Made by a program: the position numbers and the translations under genes. A DNA stretch of 7,041 nucleotides from Pseudomonadota bacterium (GTDB lineage Bacteria > Pseudomonadota > Gammaproteobacteria > JAKAQQ01): positions 1 through 7,041 of the forward strand of contig JAKARN010000071.1 of assembly GCA_021828425.1 (NCBI GenBank), given 5' to 3'. This document shows, piece after piece, positions 1 to 6,553 of the stretch; within the stretch, counting starts at the first letter, position 1, and each line of letters opens with the position of its first letter. The notes under the pieces are model-generated. The model ran no database searches and was not told the origin of the DNA. It saw nothing but the letters and a program-made list of their open reading frames with translations.

Positions 1-426
1 CCGAATGTCGCACTGCGCCCGAATCCGCACCAGAGCTACCGTGCCCTCTTCGACGTCACCAAACCCGGCAAGAGTTTCCTCAAGCTCAATCCGGGCCTGA
101 GCCACATTGCCCGCGCCGTGAATACCTTCGTCGCCGCCGGCGTGCCGCTCAGCCATCTGCACTTTGTGGTCATCATCCACGGTCCGGCCACCCCCATCGC
201 CCTGGGTGCACGGACGTTTGAGGCGGTGTTCCATCATCCGGACCCGAACCTCCAGATCATCCAGGACCTCAGCCGGGCCGGCGTGCACATCTACGTCTGC
301 GGGAACGCGCTCGGGGATATGCACTACAACCCGCGAGAGGTCAATCCCCAAATCACAGTCGCCCTCTCCGCCCTCACGACCCTCGTCATGATTGAGGACC
401 AGGGTTACGCCTTGATGCGGATGTGA
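1..426 (+). CDS. DsrE-family sulfur-relay-like protein (3' part, start outside window)
   Basis: The reading frame is open from the left edge to a TGA at 424-426, giving 141 visible residues; the N-terminus is missing. A GTG at 118 could serve as a start, but family-like sequence begins well before it (RALFDVTKPGKS, then LNPGLSHIARAVN), so it is taken as internal. Family features seen are the HGPAT motif (visible residues 60-64), a single Cys at visible residue 100 in the context IYVCGNAL, and the C-terminal VALSALTTLVMIEDQGYALM block. DsrE/DsrF-like proteins bind or transfer sulfur through such a Cys, and stand-alone members of this type are often exported. Export cannot be judged here because the N-terminus is absent. 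The neighbouring binding protein and doxDA on the same strand support a role in sulfur-compound metabolism. The exact partner and reaction are unknown. Confidence 0.85.
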   Translation, partial: PNVALRPNPHQSYRALFDVTKPGKSFLKLNPGLSHIARAVNTFVAAGVPLSHLHFVVIIHGPATPIALGARTFEAVFHHPDPNLQIIQDLSRAGVHIYVCGNALGDMHYNPREVNPQITVALSALTTLVMIEDQGYALMRM

Positions 427-441
427 TCGATGGCCCGGGAT

Positions 442-466
442 CGGCGGCGGTCACCGACCGCCGCCG
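442..466 (+). terminator. Perfect GC-rich hairpin between DsrE-family gene and binding-protein gene
   Basis: CGGCGGCGGTC at 442-452 is the exact reverse complement of GACCGCCGCCG at 456-466, leaving a 3-nt loop (ACC): an 11-bp stem, almost all G-C. It lies 15 nt after the upstream stop and 40 nt before the next start. No run of T follows (the next bases are GAACCCGG), so it is not a textbook intrinsic terminator. It could instead be a Rho-associated or mRNA-stabilising hairpin that sets different transcript levels for the genes on each side. The structure is seen directly; the function is inference. Confidence 0.55.
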
Positions 467-506
467 GAACCCGGCGCGATGACCCGTCTTACCCCGGAGA
501 CCTTCC

Positions 507-1532
507 ATGAATCCGAACACCCACGATTTCCGCTCCCCCGGCCTTCTGGTCCTGGCCTGCGCTCTCCTTGCAACCGGCCTCCTGCCCAGGCCCGTACAGG
601 CCTCGACCCTGCCCTGGAACGGGAAAGTCCACGCACCGCTCTACCGCGAAAGCGTCTTTCCGCCCTGGCAACACGGCCAGAACGATCCCGCCATTCCCAC
701 GGGCTTCACGTTCACCGTCCCCGAAGTCGACGACCTCGCCGACTTTCACGGGAATCCCGAAACCGCGAAGCTGGTCCTTTTCGTCGGGGGCAACTACTAC
801 TTTGCCATGGCGCCCCTCGTCGACGCCTTCGAAGCCGAGCACCCGCGCCTGCGCGGCCACATCTACTACGAGACCCTCCCCCCCGGAATCCTCACCCGCC
901 AGATGGATCAGGGAGGCGTCATCACGGTCGGCAACATGACCTGGCGTGCGCGTCCCGATGTCTATGCCGCAGGTCTCCTCAAGCTCAAGACGCTGATGCA
1001 CGAGGGTGCGGTCATTGCCCCCCTCGTGCCCTACGTCACGAACGACCTCGCCATCATGATTCCGGAGGGCAATCCCGGCCGGGTGCGGGGACTGGCCGAT
1101 CTCGGGCGCCCGGGTCTCCGGCTCGCCATGCCGAATCCCGCCTGGGAAGGTGTTGCGCGCCAAATCCGCCTGTCTCTGCTCAAAGCAGGAGGCCCGGCGC
1201 TCGCGCGGGCGGTTTATGCCACCAAGGTCAGGGACGGCCAAACCCTCCTCACCCACATCCACCATCGCCAGACACCGCTCTTCCTCATGCAGGGCCTGGC
1301 CCAAGCGGGCGTGACCTGGGCGTCCGAGGCGATCTTCCAGGAACAGGTGGGTCATCCCATCCGCCTGATTCCGATCCCGGCGCGCGACAACACGACCGCA
1401 ATCTACGCGGCCGCCGTTGTGAAAGGCGCCCCCCACCCCCGAGCCGCCCGGGCCTGGCTCCGCTTTCTCAAGAGTCCCAAAGCCCTGGCCATCCTCGAAC
1501 GCTACGGGTTCCGTCCCTACCGGAGGCCTTAA
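507..1532 (+). CDS. Secreted substrate-binding protein, molybdate/sulfate-type periplasmic binding fold
   Basis: This is a 341-residue protein. Residues 1-32 look like a Sec signal peptide: a hydrophobic core at about 11-26, with probable cleavage after Val-Gln-Ala at 30-32. The mature part resembles type-2 periplasmic binding proteins of the ModA/sulfate group. It has a first strand AKLVLFVGGNYY followed by LVDAFEAEHP, a middle TNDLAIMIPEGNPGRVRGLADL segment typical of this fold, and the C-terminal pattern RAARAWLRFLKSPKALAILERYGF. The ligand cannot be read from sequence; thiosulfate, sulfate, molybdate or another oxyanion are all possible. The start at 507 is chosen because GGAG lies at 496-499, 7 nt upstream, and gives a clean signal peptide. 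The stop is followed after 3 nt by doxDA, so the two are very likely cotranscribed. No permease or ATPase gene is in view, so it may deliver its ligand to the membrane oxidoreductase rather than to an importer (inference). Confidence 0.85.
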   Translation: MNPNTHDFRSPGLLVLACALLATGLLPRPVQASTLPWNGKVHAPLYRESVFPPWQHGQNDPAIPTGFTFTVPEVDDLADFHGNPETAKLVLFVGGNYYFAMAPLVDAFEAEHPRLRGHIYYETLPPGILTRQMDQGGVITVGNMTWRARPDVYAAGLLKLKTLMHEGAVIAPLVPYVTNDLAIMIPEGNPGRVRGLADLGRPGLRLAMPNPAWEGVARQIRLSLLKAGGPALARAVYATKVRDGQTLLTHIHHRQTPLFLMQGLAQAGVTWASEAIFQEQVGHPIRLIPIPARDNTTAIYAAAVVKGAPHPRAARAWLRFLKSPKALAILERYGFRPYRRP

Positions 1533-1535
1533 GAC

Positions 1536-2684
1536 ATGAAGTCCCGAACCGCGCGTGCCGAAGGAGATCCGGCAGACGCCAGACGGCCCGGCTGGGATCT
1601 CATCGCCTGGGCACTTCTGATCGTCCGCTTCACGCAGGGCTGGATCTTCTGGGGTGGGGGCAGTCGCCGATTCATCTATGCCCCGCAGAAACTGGATCCC
1701 CATGCGGCCAGCTGGATGGCCAACAAACTCCAGACTGCAATCCCGGGCGCCCTCTTCGGGCTGGGATCCGTACTCGCCTACCTCCTCCACCACTTCACCC
1801 TGCTCTATGGGGCACTCATCCTTTTCAGTGCCGCCGAACTCCTCTTCGGCGTCTTTCTCATCGCGGGTTTCATGACCCGACTCTCCGCCCTCGTCACGAT
1901 CGGCTTGAGCATCGCCCTCATGCTGCTCTTCGGCTGGCAGGGGGCCACCTGCATCGACGAGTGGACCATGGCCTCGGCCACGCTCGCCATGGGACTCGCG
2001 CTCTTCCTCGGCGGGGCCACGGCCGGATCCGTCGACGGCTGGCTGCTTCGGCGTTCACCCGCGCTCGAGCAGAAGGCCTGGTTCCAATGGCTGGGCAGCG
2101 GCGCCTGGCCGGAAGCGAGGCTCAAACGGTGGAGCCTGGTGGGCACACTCGTGGCCGGACTCTTCATCGTGCTCACATATAATTACTATCGGGGTTCCGT
2201 CCTCAGTCCCTTCCACGGCGGACCGACCAGCCCCTCACGCCACACCCTCGCCCTGTCCCGTGGCCGGCTCCTCGGGAACGGGACGGTCTCCTTCAGGATG
2301 TCGGTCACGGCGGGTACGGCCGCCGAGCCGGCCCACATCGTCCGGATCGGACTTTATGCGCCGGATGGACGGATCGTTGAGCGCTGGGATACCGAAACCC
2401 TGGCTCATCTCTCACCGGATCGGATCCACAACGATTTCGCCTACAACCGCTTCCTCCCGGGCTTTATGGGGCTGATCGGGCGGGTCGGAGCGGAGGCCAC
2501 CCTCACACTGCCACCCGGCCGGTCCCCGCCTACCGGGGTTCCCGGCAGCTATCGGCTGGAGGTGCGGACGGTCAGCGGGGCCCGCTATCTCCTCCCCCTC
2601 TCAAGCCCGTCAGGGAGGGAGGCGAAGGCCAGCCAGCCATCCGGACCGGGTCCTGCCCAGGAGGGGGGGCCCGGTTCAGCCTGA
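1536..2684 (+). CDS. doxDA: Thiosulfate:quinone oxidoreductase, fused DoxD-DoxA (382 aa)
   Basis: TQO oxidises thiosulfate to tetrathionate and passes the electrons to membrane quinone. In the archaeon Acidianus the DoxD and DoxA subunits are separate proteins; here they are one chain, as in Acidithiobacillus. Residues about 20-162 form the membrane DoxD part, with hydrophobic segments near 22-38, 72-86, 88-111, 115-133 and 143-162. Recognisable stretches include WALLIVRFTQGWIFWGGGSRR and CIDEWTMASATLAMGLALF. A further membrane segment at about 199-216 leads into the soluble DoxA part (about 217-356), which includes DGRIVERWDTETLAHLSPDRI and ends in a beta-rich YRLEVRTVSGARYLLPL. The last 25 or so residues are a Pro/Gly/Ser/Glu-rich tail, probably disordered. 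The start is supported by GGAGG at 1522-1526, which lies inside the preceding gene, 9 nt upstream of the ATG. The 3-nt gap to the binding-protein gene indicates one transcript. Confidence 0.9.
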   Translation: MKSRTARAEGDPADARRPGWDLIAWALLIVRFTQGWIFWGGGSRRFIYAPQKLDPHAASWMANKLQTAIPGALFGLGSVLAYLLHHFTLLYGALILFSAAELLFGVFLIAGFMTRLSALVTIGLSIALMLLFGWQGATCIDEWTMASATLAMGLALFLGGATAGSVDGWLLRRSPALEQKAWFQWLGSGAWPEARLKRWSLVGTLVAGLFIVLTYNYYRGSVLSPFHGGPTSPSRHTLALSRGRLLGNGTVSFRMSVTAGTAAEPAHIVRIGLYAPDGRIVERWDTETLAHLSPDRIHNDFAYNRFLPGFMGLIGRVGAEATLTLPPGRSPPTGVPGSYRLEVRTVSGARYLLPLSSPSGREAKASQPSGPGPAQEGGPGSA

Positions 2685-2693
2685 AAGAGCCTC

Positions 2694-2713
2694 GGGAGGG
2701 GAAACCCTGTCCC
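2694..2713 (+). terminator. Weak imperfect hairpin just after doxDA
   Basis: GGGA (2694-2697) can pair with TCCC (2710-2713), and three Gs of 2698-2701 with CCC (2705-2707), around an AAA loop with a small bulge. It begins 10 nt after the doxDA stop. No T-run follows, so termination activity is doubtful. A second possible stem lies within the end of doxDA, with ACCGGG and CCCGGT arms around 2644-2676. Confidence 0.25.
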
Positions 2714-2945
2714 ACGGCCGGTGCCGGAGGTCGGGACCGGATATTCGCGGTTTGGGTGGAATGCTGACCGGAGGATGCCAATCTCGAGGATCACCCGGGA
2801 CTCTGTGAACCTGGAAACGCGTGTTATCCTTCGGATCAACGGAGAGATCCCGCGCGCTCCGACGGGTACGTCCCGGGCCCAAACAGATGCGTCAATATCC
2901 TGTTGAGCGCGGATCACCGGTGGGTGAAACAAGCATGGAGTTTGT

Positions 2946-2950
2946 GGAGG
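2946..2950 (+). promoter_or_regulatory. Strong ribosome binding site of the lipoprotein gene
   Basis: A perfect GGAGG sits 7 nt before the ATG at 2958. It fixes the start of the small lipoprotein gene and is good evidence that this unrecognised gene is, or was recently, translated. Confidence 0.75.
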
Positions 2951-2957
2951 ATCAATC

Positions 2958-3455
2958 ATGCGCAAGGCACAATCTGGAATCCTGCTCCTGTCCGTCCTGG
3001 TTCTGTCCGGTTGCATCGCAAGCCCGACCTTCCTAAGGCCTGCCGGAAAGGCGATCCCGCTTTCCCGGGTCCGGTTCTACGTAAAACCACACTGGCCCCA
3101 CCAGAAGGTGGTGATCGCCCGTCTCTACACGGGCGGATATTTGGGCGGATTGAGTTCACTATACGTCGATTGCCGGATTCTCCTCGCACTCCGGAAAGAA
3201 GCGGCCCGCATAGGGGCCAATGCCGTTTTGCTGGAAGACCCGCCATCAGCCGGGTACACGGGTGGAATGCCTGATGGAGATGGGGATGGAGAAGATGGTG
3301 GCGTCGCCAATGGTTACGGAACCATCGGTCCGGGAGCACCTGGCTATGGCCCTTATAGGTTCTACCCGGTGTATCGGGCCTTTGCCGCCCAAACAGCCAC
3401 CCCGGGCAGGAAACATGCTTTTGATGTAAACAGCAGGTTCTGTCATTTACCCTGA
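2958..3455 (+). CDS. Small lipoprotein of unknown function with Gly/Asp-rich loop (165 aa)
   Basis: I do not recognise the family. Residues 1-19 are a clear lipoprotein signal: charged MRK, a hydrophobic core, then the lipobox L16-S17-G18-C19. The mature protein should be lipid-anchored at Cys19. It reads as a compact domain of about 25-95 with RVRFYVKPHW, a hydrophobic VVIARLYTG strand and a helix RKEAARIGANAVLL. That last pattern is common in small bacterial envelope lipoproteins with a metal- or envelope-stress-type fold (a resemblance only). Residues 96-132 are rich in Gly and Asp (PDGDGDGEDGG, then repeated GYG/GAPGYG), probably flexible. The C-terminal 20 or so residues have no family look and lie directly before a decayed transposase fragment, so the native end may have been altered. 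It has its own upstream gap and strong ribosome site, so it is probably not part of the doxDA operon. Confidence 0.75.
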   Translation: MRKAQSGILLLSVLVLSGCIASPTFLRPAGKAIPLSRVRFYVKPHWPHQKVVIARLYTGGYLGGLSSLYVDCRILLALRKEAARIGANAVLLEDPPSAGYTGGMPDGDGDGEDGGVANGYGTIGPGAPGYGPYRFYPVYRAFAAQTATPGRKHAFDVNSRFCHLP

Positions 3456-3471
3456 GCAAGAACCGGACCCG

Positions 3472-3664
3472 GGGATCGCGTCCAGCCCGTGTTCGTACGG
3501 GTACTCAGGGGAATGGGGTGACGGAACGCTTCATCCGGACCCTGAAAGAGCAGCTCTTGTGAATCCGCAGCTTCGACACCGCGACGCCACCCCGTCACCG
3601 GCGAGACACCCTGCGCGAGCGGAAACCGCATGGTTTTCGTGCTGTCCGTGAGCCGCTTCGCAGG
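3472..3664 (+). pseudogene. Decayed fragment of an IS3-type transposase (integrase core, C-terminal part)
   Basis: Piecing three frames together gives a familiar transposase C-terminal pattern. GIASSP (from 3472) is in one frame, PVFVR (3486-3500) in the next, and QGNGVTERFIRTLKEQLL (3506-3559) in the third, followed by an in-frame TGA at 3560 and then IRSFDT. In IS3-type transposases the usual text here is a GNG/DNG-ERF-RTLKE block followed by LLWVR-F, so the TGA most simply replaces a Trp codon. Further on, HGFR-AVRE-LRR (3629-3664) matches the usual end after an internal loss of the tyrosine/asparagine region. The fragment is roughly 190 nt, against a normal orfB of about 800-900 nt. I see no terminal inverted repeats or target duplication. 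It is non-functional, and is called from pattern memory alone. Confidence 0.6.
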
Positions 3665-3691
3665 CTCCCTCTTCTGCAGGCATCCGACAGT

Positions 3692-4747
3692 TCAGCGATA
3701 AAGTCGCTGGATCTCTTCCAGGACAGCGGCTCCCGGGCAAAGTTCCGCATAGGGCAGATCACGCAGCGGTCCGCTCACGGTGTCGTTCAGGGCGTGAAAC
3801 TCTTCCTGATCCTCGTTGATGTAAAGGAGCCCGGTCACGATTTCGCCACCGGTTCGACGTTCCTGGATGTACTGATAAGCCTCCTCGCGGTTGACGGGGT
3901 TGTAATCTTTCGATACTTTTTTCAGAATCACTGTGCTCCCGTCATGCAGTTTCACCGGAATGGCCTCTCCCCCGGCGGAGACCGCTTGAATGGGGATTTT
4001 CCGGGGTACAAAATCGGCTTGGGCAGCCGGACGACCAAAGTGTCTCGTATGGGCGTAGCTCTTGGTGGAGCCCTCGTGATCATTGAAGGTGACACAGGGC
4101 GAAAGCACGTCCAGAAGCGCGAAACCATTGTGCATCAGGCCCGCCTTGATCAACGGCACGAGCTGGTCCTTGTCTCCGGAAAAACCGCGTGCAACGAAAG
4201 TGCCGCCCAGCGCGAGCGCGAGGGTCACCGGGTCGATGGGGGGTTGGCGGTTGATTTCCCCTTTTTTTGCCTTGCTTCCCATATCCGCCGAGGCGGAAAA
4301 CTGCCCCTTCGTGAGACCGTAGACGCCGTTGTTCTCGATGAGATACAGCATGTTGATATTACGCCGCAAAGCGTGGGCAAACTGCCCCAAGCCAATGGAC
4401 AGCGAGTCACCGTCCCCGGATATGCCGATGTAATAGAGGTCGCGGTTGGCGGCATTGGCGCCGGTCGCGATGGAGGGCATGCGTCCGTGCACCGCATTGA
4501 TCCCGTGGGCACCCTCCACGAAATATGCCGGTGTCTTGGAGGAGCATCCGATTCCGCTCATCTTGACGATCACGTGTGGCTGAATGTTCAGTTCCCAGAT
4601 GGCCTGGATGAGTGCGGCGGTCACGGAATCGTGTCCGCACCCGGCACACAGCGTGGACATGCTGCCTTCGTAGTCGCGGATCGAAAGACCCAGCTCGTTC
4701 CGTGGCAGGCCGGAGTGGCTGACTTTTGGTTTTTGCATGAAACTCAT
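3692..4747 (-). CDS. korB: 2-oxoacid:ferredoxin oxidoreductase beta subunit (KorB-like, 351 aa)
   Basis: This is the thiamine-diphosphate and [4Fe-4S] subunit of a 2-oxoacid:ferredoxin oxidoreductase, most likely acting on 2-oxoglutarate (reversible: 2-oxoacid + CoA to acyl-CoA + CO2 + reduced acceptor). Cluster ligands are visible in the family spacing: C34 and C37 (in CAGCGHD), C68 (in GIGCSS) and C218 (in SPCVTF). The TPP/Mg site is GDGDSLSIGL at 111-120, followed by ENNGVYGLTKGQ at 138-149. Length is normal for the two-gene type. The ATG overlaps the korA stop as ATGA (4744-4747), and a GGAGG lies 4 nt upstream (complement of 4752-4756), so translation is coupled to korA. No clear terminator with a T-run follows the stop. 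Substrate choice between 2-oxoglutarate and other 2-oxoacids is inferred from overall likeness, not from a residue test. Confidence 0.9.
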   Translation of the reverse strand: MSFMQKPKVSHSGLPRNELGLSIRDYEGSMSTLCAGCGHDSVTAALIQAIWELNIQPHVIVKMSGIGCSSKTPAYFVEGAHGINAVHGRMPSIATGANAANRDLYYIGISGDGDSLSIGLGQFAHALRRNINMLYLIENNGVYGLTKGQFSASADMGSKAKKGEINRQPPIDPVTLALALGGTFVARGFSGDKDQLVPLIKAGLMHNGFALLDVLSPCVTFNDHEGSTKSYAHTRHFGRPAAQADFVPRKIPIQAVSAGGEAIPVKLHDGSTVILKKVSKDYNPVNREEAYQYIQERRTGGEIVTGLLYINEDQEEFHALNDTVSGPLRDLPYAELCPGAAVLEEIQRLYR

Positions 4748-6549
4748 GCGGCCTCCCCTGCTTCGAGAGCGGCGCGGATTCCGGAGACAATAAAACGCGA
4801 GTCGATGGGCATGCCCCCGTAATGGAGGATCGAAGTGAGCCGGTTCCGGTCCGCACCTGTTTCCAGGAGCAACAGGGATTTGAGCTGGGCATCGCGGTTC
4901 TGTTCCACCACAAAAACCCGGGTGTGCTGCTCGAGGAATTTCCCGACTTCGGAACTGAACGGGAAGCTCCGTACCCGGAGGTAGTTCAGTTCAATCCCCT
5001 CGCGGGCCAGTCGGTCGAGCGCCTCGAGTACGGCCGCATCGCAGCTGCCGACGGAGATCACCCCGGTCGTCAGGCCATCCTTTCTGCGCACGACCGGCGC
5101 CGGAACCAGTGTTTTCGCATGGTCATGCTTCCGCTTCAGACGATCCAGAACCTCCTGATATTCGGCAGCATCTTCGGTGTAGGTCCCGCGGGCGCTGTGG
5201 CCGGAACCACGGGTGAAATACGCGCCGGCAGGGTGGACACCGGGCAGGGTACGCTGCGCAATGCCATCCCCATCGCGATCCGTATACCGGTGGAAGTGCG
5301 GCCTGTCGCGCAACTCGCCGGGCGTACACACCTTGCCGCGATCCGGCATCCGGCGATCATCCCAGGAGAGCTTCGGCACCATCCAGTCATTCATGCCGAT
5401 ATCGAGGTCGGACAACACCATCACCGGCGTCTGCAGTCGCTCGGCAAGGTCAAAAGCCGCAACCGCCATGGAAAAGCATTCCGCCGGGTCTGCCGGGAAC
5501 AGCAGAACATGACGGGTATCGCCGTGGGAGGCATAGGCCGCAAGCAAAAGATCCGCCTGCTGGGTACGCGTGGGCATCCCCGTGGAAGGGCCGGCACGCT
5601 GCACGTCGAAGATCACTGCCGGGATTTCCGCGTAATAGCCAAAGCCCAGAAACTCGTTCATGAGCGAAAGACCCGGTCCACTGGTCGACGTGAAGGCGCG
5701 CGCACCATTCCAGCCCGCACCGAGCACCATCCCGATGGCCGCCAGCTCATCCTCCGCCTGGGCAATGCAGTAGCGCCGCTGCCCGCTAACCGGATCCTTG
5801 CGGTAGCGATCGCAGAAATCCTTGAAGGCATCCATCAGCGAGGTTGAAGGCGTGATCGGATACCAGGCGCCGATGGTGGCACCCGCATAGACACATCCCA
5901 GCGCAGCCAGGGTGTTGCCATCGGCCAGGATATAGTCGGCGGTTGCGTTCATCCGTTCGAGCCGGATCGGCAGCGGGCAGTGGAAATGCCGGGTTGCGTA
6001 CTGGTATCCCAGCTCGACCGCTCGGAGATTGTCAGCGACGAGCTTGGGTTTGTCGGCATAGATCTCCGTGAGCAGGGTTTCCAGCACACCGGGCTCCAGA
6101 GCCAGAAGGGCCGCCAATGCACCCACATAACAGATATTTTTCATGAGAATACGTGCGCGCGGACTGGTGAACGCTTCGTTCACCAGTTTTGCCAGGGGAA
6201 TCCCGATGAGAGTGACGTCCTCGCGCGCGAACTCCGCCTCGCGGGGCCAGGTGGAATCGTACAGGAAGTAGCCGCCGGAACGGACCTCCGCGAGATCACG
6301 GGCATAGGTCTGGGCATTCATCGCCACCAGGAGATCCACATCACCCGAGCGGGCGAGATGACCGTCACGGCTCACACGGACCTCGTACCAGGTGGGCAAT
6401 CCCTGGATATTGGAAGGGAAGAAATTCTTCCCCACAACCGGAATCCCCATCCGGAAAATCGCTTTCATCAACAGCCCGTTGGCGCTGGCCGAGCCGGTGC
6501 CATTCACGTTCGCGATCTTGATGACAAAGTCGTTCACGTGTGCGCTCAT
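4744..6549 (-). CDS. korA: 2-oxoacid:ferredoxin oxidoreductase gamma-alpha fusion subunit (KorA-like, 601 aa)
   Basis: This is the partner of the adjacent beta subunit; together they form the cytoplasmic enzyme that joins or splits CO2 and an acyl-CoA at the expense of a low-potential carrier. Residues about 8-185 are the gamma domain (KIANVNGTGSASANGLL, then GKNFFPSNIQGLPTWYEVRVS). From about 200 on is the alpha part, with the YPITPST motif at 230-236, AEDELAAIGMVLGA, the TSTSGPGLSLM turn at 287-297, and a C-terminal VISVGSCDAAVLEAL/VFVVEQNRDAQL domain. The start is placed at 6549, giving the sequence MSAHVNDF, with a 4-nt gap after the upstream stop and a GGTGA 4 nt before the ATG. An in-frame ATG at 6579 would add 10 basic residues and overlap the upstream gene by 26 nt, which is less likely. 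Length fits the two-subunit KOR class also found in aerobes such as Mycobacterium. Confidence 0.9.
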   Translation of the reverse strand: MSAHVNDFVIKIANVNGTGSASANGLLMKAIFRMGIPVVGKNFFPSNIQGLPTWYEVRVSRDGHLARSGDVDLLVAMNAQTYARDLAEVRSGGYFLYDSTWPREAEFAREDVTLIGIPLAKLVNEAFTSPRARILMKNICYVGALAALLALEPGVLETLLTEIYADKPKLVADNLRAVELGYQYATRHFHCPLPIRLERMNATADYILADGNTLAALGCVYAGATIGAWYPITPSTSLMDAFKDFCDRYRKDPVSGQRRYCIAQAEDELAAIGMVLGAGWNGARAFTSTSGPGLSLMNEFLGFGYYAEIPAVIFDVQRAGPSTGMPTRTQQADLLLAAYASHGDTRHVLLFPADPAECFSMAVAAFDLAERLQTPVMVLSDLDIGMNDWMVPKLSWDDRRMPDRGKVCTPGELRDRPHFHRYTDRDGDGIAQRTLPGVHPAGAYFTRGSGHSARGTYTEDAAEYQEVLDRLKRKHDHAKTLVPAPVVRRKDGLTTGVISVGSCDAAVLEALDRLAREGIELNYLRVRSFPFSSEVGKFLEQHTRVFVVEQNRDAQLKSLLLLETGADRNRLTSILHYGGMPIDSRFIVSGIRAALEAGEAA

Positions 6550-6553
6550 GCGT

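Larger units (their letters stand above)
2685..2957. other. Intergenic gap with no recognisable gene
   Basis: These 273 nt separate doxDA from the lipoprotein gene. Short open frames exist on both strands, but none has a familiar protein pattern or a convincing ribosome site. The lipoprotein promoter should lie here. Two TATCCT hexamers (2824-2829 and 2896-2901) are conceivable -10 elements, but neither has a credible -35 partner, so no promoter is called. Confidence 0.5.

Noticed and set aside
489..1793. A 434-codon minus-strand open frame opposite the binding-protein gene
   Set aside because: It is an antisense shadow. It has no recognisable domain, and the sense strand has a signal peptide, a ribosome site and a family pattern.
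479..2182. A 567-codon plus-strand open frame overlapping the binding protein and doxDA
   Set aside because: Its translation is dominated by Arg, Pro, His and Ser with no family pattern. It is the usual out-of-frame shadow of GC-rich genes, and the overlapped frames encode recognisable proteins.
2721..2906. A 61-codon open frame in the gap after doxDA
   Set aside because: It has no ribosome site of note, no recognisable pattern and unremarkable composition; it cannot be supported as a gene.
2824..2920. Two similar stretches, TATCCT...GGATCAACGG (2824) and TATCCT...CGGATCACCGG (2896), as an operator pair or promoters
   Set aside because: The spacing inside the two copies differs, similarity is short, and no -35 element fits. 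It could easily be chance.
3794..5847. Two long plus-strand open frames (3794-4822 and 4822-5847) opposite korB and korA, touching end to end
   Set aside because: They look operon-like at first sight, but their translations lack any domain and mirror KorA/KorB codons. The minus-strand genes are certain by motif.
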